From Trichoplax adhaerens (lineage: Eukaryota; Placozoa; Uniplacotomia; Trichoplacea; Trichoplacidae): 64,000 nt of DNA. The notes beneath the pieces were generated by a model. It did not search any database, was not told the DNA's origin, and saw only the letters and a list, made by a program, of their open reading frames with translations. Below, piece by piece: positions 58,682 through 64,000 of this stretch. The stretch spans positions 2,928,512 to 2,992,511 of the forward strand of contig NW_002060948.1 of NCBI RefSeq assembly GCF_000150275.1. Reading direction: 5' to 3'. Position 1 is the first letter of the stretch. Each line of letters starts with the position of its first letter. Both the position numbers and the translations under genes were made by a program.

Positions 58682-59023
58682 ACTTTTATTTTACAGATAC
58701 TTACGATCTCCTTAATTGTAACTTCAGCTGATGGCCGTTCTTGCAGTATTAGAAATTCTTAATTTAGGAAAAGTTTAATCAAGAAATGGTAGCTCCAAAG
58801 AACATAGTTTAATCAGCGTATTAATCGCCGTGATAACATTAAATCTGGAACTATAACTTCTAAGTTTAAATAAAATTTTCTATCGCGATAACTCTGTACA
58901 TAAAAATTTTTCAAATGATATTAAAGGCAGATTAGTTTAACAATAAGACCTAGAATTTAAAAGGATTTAGGCTGCATTTAAAATTGGTATGAATGTAGTA
59001 TCTTTTACGCGTTTAATTAATAC
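58682..59023. other. Intergenic, 5' flank of plus-strand pseudogene
   Basis: Nothing recognised. Confidence 0.35.
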
Positions 59024-59044
59024 ATGCATACATAGTATGCCTAC

Positions 59045-59528
59045 TGTGATGGAGGGTTTGATATCTCAGAGGATTGAGATTTAGTCGCCATTTACAATTA
59101 CTACAACAAAGGGTTTATAAAAGTTATGCTTTATTGTAGGTTAGTAATGTGAAGTACAGCGAGGCAGTTACGGTAGATCAGCGTGCAAGCTGTCGTGAGT
59201 AACGAGTAGAAGTATCAGACTGTGAGAGACTAACTAGAAGACTAACTGAGAGGCTAACGAACTCTGAGATAGAAATCACCGGTATTTATAGTTTTAAAGA
59301 TAGAGCACATGCAGAGAATAGGATTGTGGAATTAGATACGACATATACCATAACAGGTTACAAAATAGCAGATGGTTGTAGAAAACAACGAGTACCGTAA
59401 TAACTATATACAGTAGTCTATATATGAATGTAGAGTAAGCGGACTGTAGATCTGTCTAAATATAAGAGCAATACAGCATGTTATATTAAGAGTAGAATAT
59501 AGTTACAGTATATTCTAAATACACTACA
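59045..59528 (+). mobile_element. Solo LTR, family E copy 2, at receptor start
   Basis: 484 bp from TGTGATGGAGGG to CACTACA with a perfect target-site duplication CCTAC (59040-59044 and 59529-59533). Removing it rejoins the receptor's N-terminal region in frame, so the insertion happened inside the coding start. TATAAAAG at 59116-59123. Sense orientation to the receptor. Confidence 0.9.
59116..59123 (+). promoter_or_regulatory. TATA box in LTR E copy 2
   Basis: TATAAAAG about 70 bp into the LTR, pointing into the receptor pseudogene. Confidence 0.4.
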
Positions 59529-60537
59529 CCTACATAATATACTTCGCCATTGGAGTGTCTTGAATACTAAGTTTAAGTGGTATTTTGGGAAATTTATATG
59601 TCGTTTTCTTTATCGTATCCTACTTTAACAAATCTAAAAGGATGCTCATATTCAAAAAGCAGTCAAGTTCTAAATTAAAGATAAACTCAATCATTAGGAA
59701 TCGACAATTTATTGTTCTCCTATTAAACTTAGCTTGTTCTGATATTTTAGGAGCGACATACTTTCTAATTATCGCTTACGCTGATTTACATTATCGGATT
59801 GAACCATCTGCTCATAATAACGCTACAATTCGAAATGGTAATAATACATTTACCTTTTGGCTGTGTAGCCCATTCTGCTATATCACCAGAGGTTGCAATA
59901 TAATTGCTACATTTCAATCAATCTATCTTATAATACTCATTGCTATAGATAGATATCTTAAAATAACTCATCCTTTTTCGGCTAAAGCAATACTGACAAT
60001 AAAACGCCTTTCAATACTAATCGTCAAAGGCTAGTTCATTACATTTCTTATAGCTGGCGTATTTAACCTTTATGCGTATTTACTATTCCAAGATATTTGA
60101 CATCTTACTCATATTATTATAACTTATGTGGTTACGATAGTATTGGCACTTATTTATGTTCGTTTAAGCCTGTTTATCATGTCATTTAGCAGCTCCCCAT
60201 TTTATCTAGCTATTCTAGTTATTTATACATTAAACTTTCATAAATTACAACGGATTCGAATGAACCTAATTATAAACAGAAGAAGCAACTTTATTGAAAG
60301 GAAGGTACTAAAATTCGCTATCTTTATTAGATTACGTAATTTTCTTATCTGGTTTCCAGCTATTTCTGCAGCTATCACCACTTTCATTTACTACGAAAGT
60401 GCTTTAAGTGAATCAACCTTTTGCATATTTGCCACAACGTTATTTTTAAAGCAAATCCTGCAATTAATCCCCTTATATTTTTAATTATGATATCAGGCTG
60501 GTTTATTCTCGTTCCAAGGCTGTTTATTGGCGGATAG

Positions 60538-63500
60538 TATAGGATTTTTAATGGATATTAGGTAACTTTGTGCTGGTATAATGATAGTTTGCACCTGCTT
60601 TGATAATTAACACTTCAGTAAACCTATTTTTAAATTACACCTATTTATTTTCTACTTTATATATTTAGTTTGAATGTTAAATTTTACGGTTACGACGGCC
60701 ACAGTTCTACGTTTTTCGTAAACTATCTAATACAATTCTTACTTTCTGAAATGATAGAGCGTCACTCTAAGCTTCGTAAACTGTGTGAACTTTTAATCTT
60801 ATACTATTTATATTATTGTCTTATTTGTTGCTTGATCACTACTTTTCTCTCCACTTGATTTATTTACTAGCTAATTTTCATATTAATATATTTACTTATA
60901 ACAATTTAAAAGAGTCTTTACTACACGGTCTCTTTGTACCTTTGCTATTTTTCTTATGCTGTTTGTATACTAGATTATGTCAACATAATAAAGTATAAAT
61001 GGAAATATAAGTGTTATGGTAGTGGTAGTAGTAGCTGTGGTAGTAGTATCTAGAGATGATATATTTAACAATGTATGGTATTACATCCATGTGGCTATAT
61101 CGATGTACTATGTTTGGGCGGCTATTCTTACAAAACCTTTATCATGCACTTATGATAGCCTCATTTCCATTGAAATTGTCGTAGCTGCCTTCATCAAAAA
61201 ATTATTCATTTCCAATTCTACTATTTACTATATCCGCATAATATTGTAAATCTAGTGCACGAAAGGTTTCTATCCAAAATCACATTTCAAAGCAGATCTA
61301 TGTATGCGAGGTTTATTCTATTTTTGGAATCTACACAAATGAGATAGAATATCGAGAATTATAAAACAAACGGCAGAATCAGTAATACGAAGCACTGTAA
61401 AATATATAATGTGCCTTTAAAGCAGGGAGTAGCAATGAATAACTAAACAAGTTACGCGCTAACTTTTATAGTTTCGCTAATTTATGTTTACATGTAAACT
61501 ACAATAACTATTAATATAATTACGCGTAGGTTTAATAATCTTTGAATTCTACTCCAAAATAACTTTCGTGAAGATATCGTAAATGATAATAAAGTATACT
61601 ATACATCATATTCAAGTTCTTACACTATAACTTCACAACATCCTTAAAGATATAAAAATTAGTCTGGTAATTTCTGAAGTTAAGATTTGTTTATGCTGAG
61701 GCAGAGTGCAAATTGCTACTAAGATAAAATGAAAGTATATTCATTTCTCTGTTATTGACATAATACAGTATTTACTAAAATCTTAGATAGCTACAAAGAA
61801 ACTTTAATTTTTTTGCTGAGTTTAATTTAGTAAAACTCTGAATGATATAAGCGTAAGCGAAATCATTAAAGTATTCATTATGGATCGAGCATAGTCATAT
61901 CATCTACACGATATAATATTAATACACTTTACATTGGACGATCTGAAAAGAATATTAAATTTTAATTACCGTGTCTAAGATAGGTATTGGAATGGTCTTC
62001 CGTAAACAGCTATTATGGTGCATATACAAAAGTATTCCTCCCTCTATTCTTAAGATTTAAGCAATGTATAATCCTAGAGACAATTTCCAATATGGCTTAT
62101 CTATCTCCTCACTAATTTACCTTTAGAAAAAAAATGTGTAACTTGTATTTCATACTGCTATGATGTGATATTTATTGCTGATGCAATGACTAACGTTAGT
62201 ATTAATTATTAAGATTTAGACGTAGTTCTTTATACAGTGTACTTGTCTTAAATTATTAATTTTTACTTGAATATAACTCCATCAAATCAACGGTATTTAA
62301 GACAGTACAAACTACGATTAGAGGGAGAGAGCTAGGAAGATCGTAAAGTTATTGATGAAATTCGATTTTAGATTTGATCTTTTTGCTCGTTGGTAGTACA
62401 TCAGTTTTGGTTTAATTTATGTTTAATTGCTCGACAGCAACTTTTAGTTTTTCCTAACTAAACAATTTGGATTTATTGACGGATCTACAAGACTAATCAT
62501 TATTAATTACTGTATCTCGATACTTATTGCTTAAAAGGGTGGCAAGAATAAAGCTTGCATACGCATAGATTACAATTGTTTCGCAAAACATTGTGATAAT
62601 AATATTTTATTTCATAACGAAATAGAAAGTAGCAAAAAGGAATGGGATGAATATTTTAGCAATAATTTGTGATAAATAGTAAATTACCGTAAATATATCC
62701 ATTTGAGGTAAATTAAAATAATAAGATGGAAAACTTTCAATCCAATGAAATCTAGCCCCTATTTTCCTTATTTAAAATGCTGATTTGCGATAATCCTATG
62801 GCCAGTCCAATTCTCATTGGTACAGAACTGACATTATAAACAAACTGTTTCCGTCAAATTGTACTATCAAATAGTGTAATAATGAGACTTTTCGAAAGTT
62901 TATCATGGTCTGGCAATAAAAAAGTGAAAGTTGATCACTAATTCAACACTTTAATCTTCATTATCCAATCCTGTCGTAGTGCTAACTTATAAAAAATTGT
63001 TAGAAAGTCCATTAAGGCCTTGCACCTGTCACATACTAAATTCAACGAATGCAACATTGCTTTGTCTTAAATCGAAAGACAGTTAATAAGATCTTGCAAT
63101 AATAGATAGGTTTCTAGATTTTAATAGTGCGTAATAATGCCCATAACTTACGTTACGACTTCTATGCAAGTGCAACACATTAGGTGAAAATGAATGTTAA
63201 GAAGAATTATTTGCGATTAGATGTTATCGTTCAATATTCTTGATTCGAATTTAAATCTACATCTTATCCATTTTAAGGTTTAATATCTTGATAGTAAATC
63301 AGCTTAAGAATTTTAAACATAAGAGTGTGAACATTCATTTCGTATACGATTACAGAGTACACTCAGAAGAATTAAAATATACGTAGCTTCCATAAAATAA
63401 TTCATATTCTAATATTATTAAAAGAAATAGTTTTGCATCTTGTAGGGAAATATCTTCTATCTTTACCTATTCCAAGCAGCGCAGGTATTATGGTTAATTT

Positions 63501-63644
63501 CTTATAAATAATATATGATATCTATGATCTCAATAATCATACCTGCTTCATAGCAAATAAATTTTATAAGCCGTCAAATATTACCTTAGACCCAGAAAAA
63601 GTGATTCGCTACGTCAAAGCAATTAGACAGATTTTAAGAGAACC
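60538..63644. other. Intergenic, about 3.1 kb without a recognised gene
   Basis: Only chance-like ORFs (for example 60670-60998). Contains the GTA/GTG simple repeat at 61016-61050. No LTR match or receptor remnant noticed. Confidence 0.35.
61016..61050 (+). repeat. GTA/GTG trinucleotide repeat
   Basis: About ten imperfect GTA/GTG units ending before CTAGAG. It makes the Val-rich start of a chance ORF. Confidence 0.7.
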
Positions 63645-64000
63645 TCAAGTCCGAGTCCAGAACAACTTACGCTTATAGTTTGACAGATTTTGAGAGATAT
63701 TAAAGATGTAAATAATGGGATTAATTGTGCAGTTAACTTGAAATAATAGCAAGACATTCGGTGCGGTATCCAGAAAACGAATATTGTCGATAGATAAACG
63801 ATAATTAATAAATATTGCTGTACCACAAGCAAGCGAAGGAAACCAAGCCACAAGATTAGTAATACTAATAGTGGCGGCAATTTTTAACGTTTTCCTTTCA
63901 ACGTTTTGGTTGAAGGTCTTGCTAGCTTTAATTTTGGCTGCTATATGCCGTAGTTTAAGATATGTCCCCATATATAAGGATAATGTAAAAATATAACAAA
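63645..64000 (-). CDS. Class A GPCR, C-terminal part, runs off right edge
   Basis: The frame is open from the window edge to a stop at 63645-63647. It starts within TM5 (CYIFTLSLYMGTYLKLRHIA). ICL3 is basic (KIKASKTFNQNVERK), TM6 carries TNLVAWFPSLACG, TM7 VNCTINPIIYIF (NPxxY intact), and a tail of about 20 residues ends FWTRT. The TM6-ECL3 segment (NYRLSIDNIRF) resembles the receptor at 12727-13743 (NYQFLVDNILF). TM1-TM4 lie beyond the window, so whether it is intact is unknown. Confidence 0.85.
   Translation of the reverse strand, partial: CYIFTLSLYMGTYLKLRHIAAKIKASKTFNQNVERKTLKIAATISITNLVAWFPSLACGTAIFINYRLSIDNIRFLDTAPNVLLLFQVNCTINPIIYIFNISQNLSNYKRKLFWTRT

Larger units (their letters stand above)
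59024..60537 (+). pseudogene. Class A GPCR pseudogene, plus strand, LTR in first codons
   Basis: The only plus-strand member. The presumed ATG is at 59024-59026. After about six codons a solo LTR (59045-59528) interrupts. Past it the frame reads YFAIGVS-stop-ILSLSGILGNLYV, with TGA where TM1 Trp is expected. TM2 is LLLNLACSDILGATYFLIIA, ECL1 keeps sequons, TM3 is FCYITRGCNIIATFQSIYLIILIAIDRYLKI (DRY), and TM4 is G-stop-F with TAG for Trp. ECL2 YYNLCGYDSIGTYL is in another frame. TM5 and TM6 are open (LIWFPAISA). A final frameshift precedes ANPAINPLIFLIMI. ICL1 is shortened by a few residues. Nearest relative is 52970-53974. Confidence 0.85.

Noticed and set aside
61016-61249. 77-codon ORF starting with a Val-rich run
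   Set aside because: The start is a GTA/GTG simple repeat and the rest has no motif.
63623-63880. 85-codon minus ORF
   Set aside because: Frame-shifted overlap of the partial receptor at 63645-64000; only the latter carries TM6 and TM7 motifs.

Overview
The window looks like animal nuclear DNA that is very AT-rich (about one third G+C by eye). It is dominated by a cluster of intronless class A (rhodopsin-like) G-protein-coupled receptor (GPCR) genes. Short single-exon receptors, high AT content and a lineage-specific family suggest an early-branching metazoan. A placozoan (Trichoplax/Hoilungia type) is my best guess, but the sequence alone does not prove it. I see no bacterial operon structure, rRNA, tRNA or CRISPR array. 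There are two assembly gaps (31521-31570 and 56731-56993).

Receptor cluster: six intact receptors, all on the minus strand (3732-4778, 12727-13743, 23476-24498, 42672-43688, 47230-48267, 52970-53974). A seventh full-length copy carries one frameshift (37734-38761). An eighth runs off the right edge (63645-64000). Between them lie at least nine broken copies in every state of decay: 174-617, 8615-9646, 18785-20029, 27953-28936, 30776-31520, 32107-33080, 40328-40684, 45175-46050, and 59024-60537 on the plus strand. All share an approximately 8-residue N-terminus (MAS-[IL]-L-Y-N-N type), about 20 extra residues in intracellular loop 1, about 20 extra residues carrying N-glycosylation sequons in extracellular loop 1, an ECL2 signature around N-[LV]-C, an NPxx[FYL] TM7 motif and almost no C-terminal tail. 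Local subgroups (ILF-x-NYL around 0-10 kb; CRKLR-tail copies at 23-32 kb; ICSAV copies at 42-46 kb) point to tandem duplication followed by decay. Traces of a different, more canonical class A receptor are seen at 2390-3223 and possibly 5245-5482.

Repeats: the intergenic DNA is littered with solo LTR-like elements of at least five families, called A to F here (B is a repeat of unknown class). Several have TG...CA ends, 5-bp target-site duplications, a TATA box and AATAAA. No gag/pol coding region is visible. Both copies of family E lie inside receptor genes, one in TM6 and one within the first codons. Family F contains a nested insertion that in turn holds a family C LTR. Family A is inserted into repeat B.

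Taken together this is a birth-and-death chemoreceptor-like array being broken by point mutations and LTR insertions. The ligands and G-protein coupling of the receptors cannot be read from the sequence.
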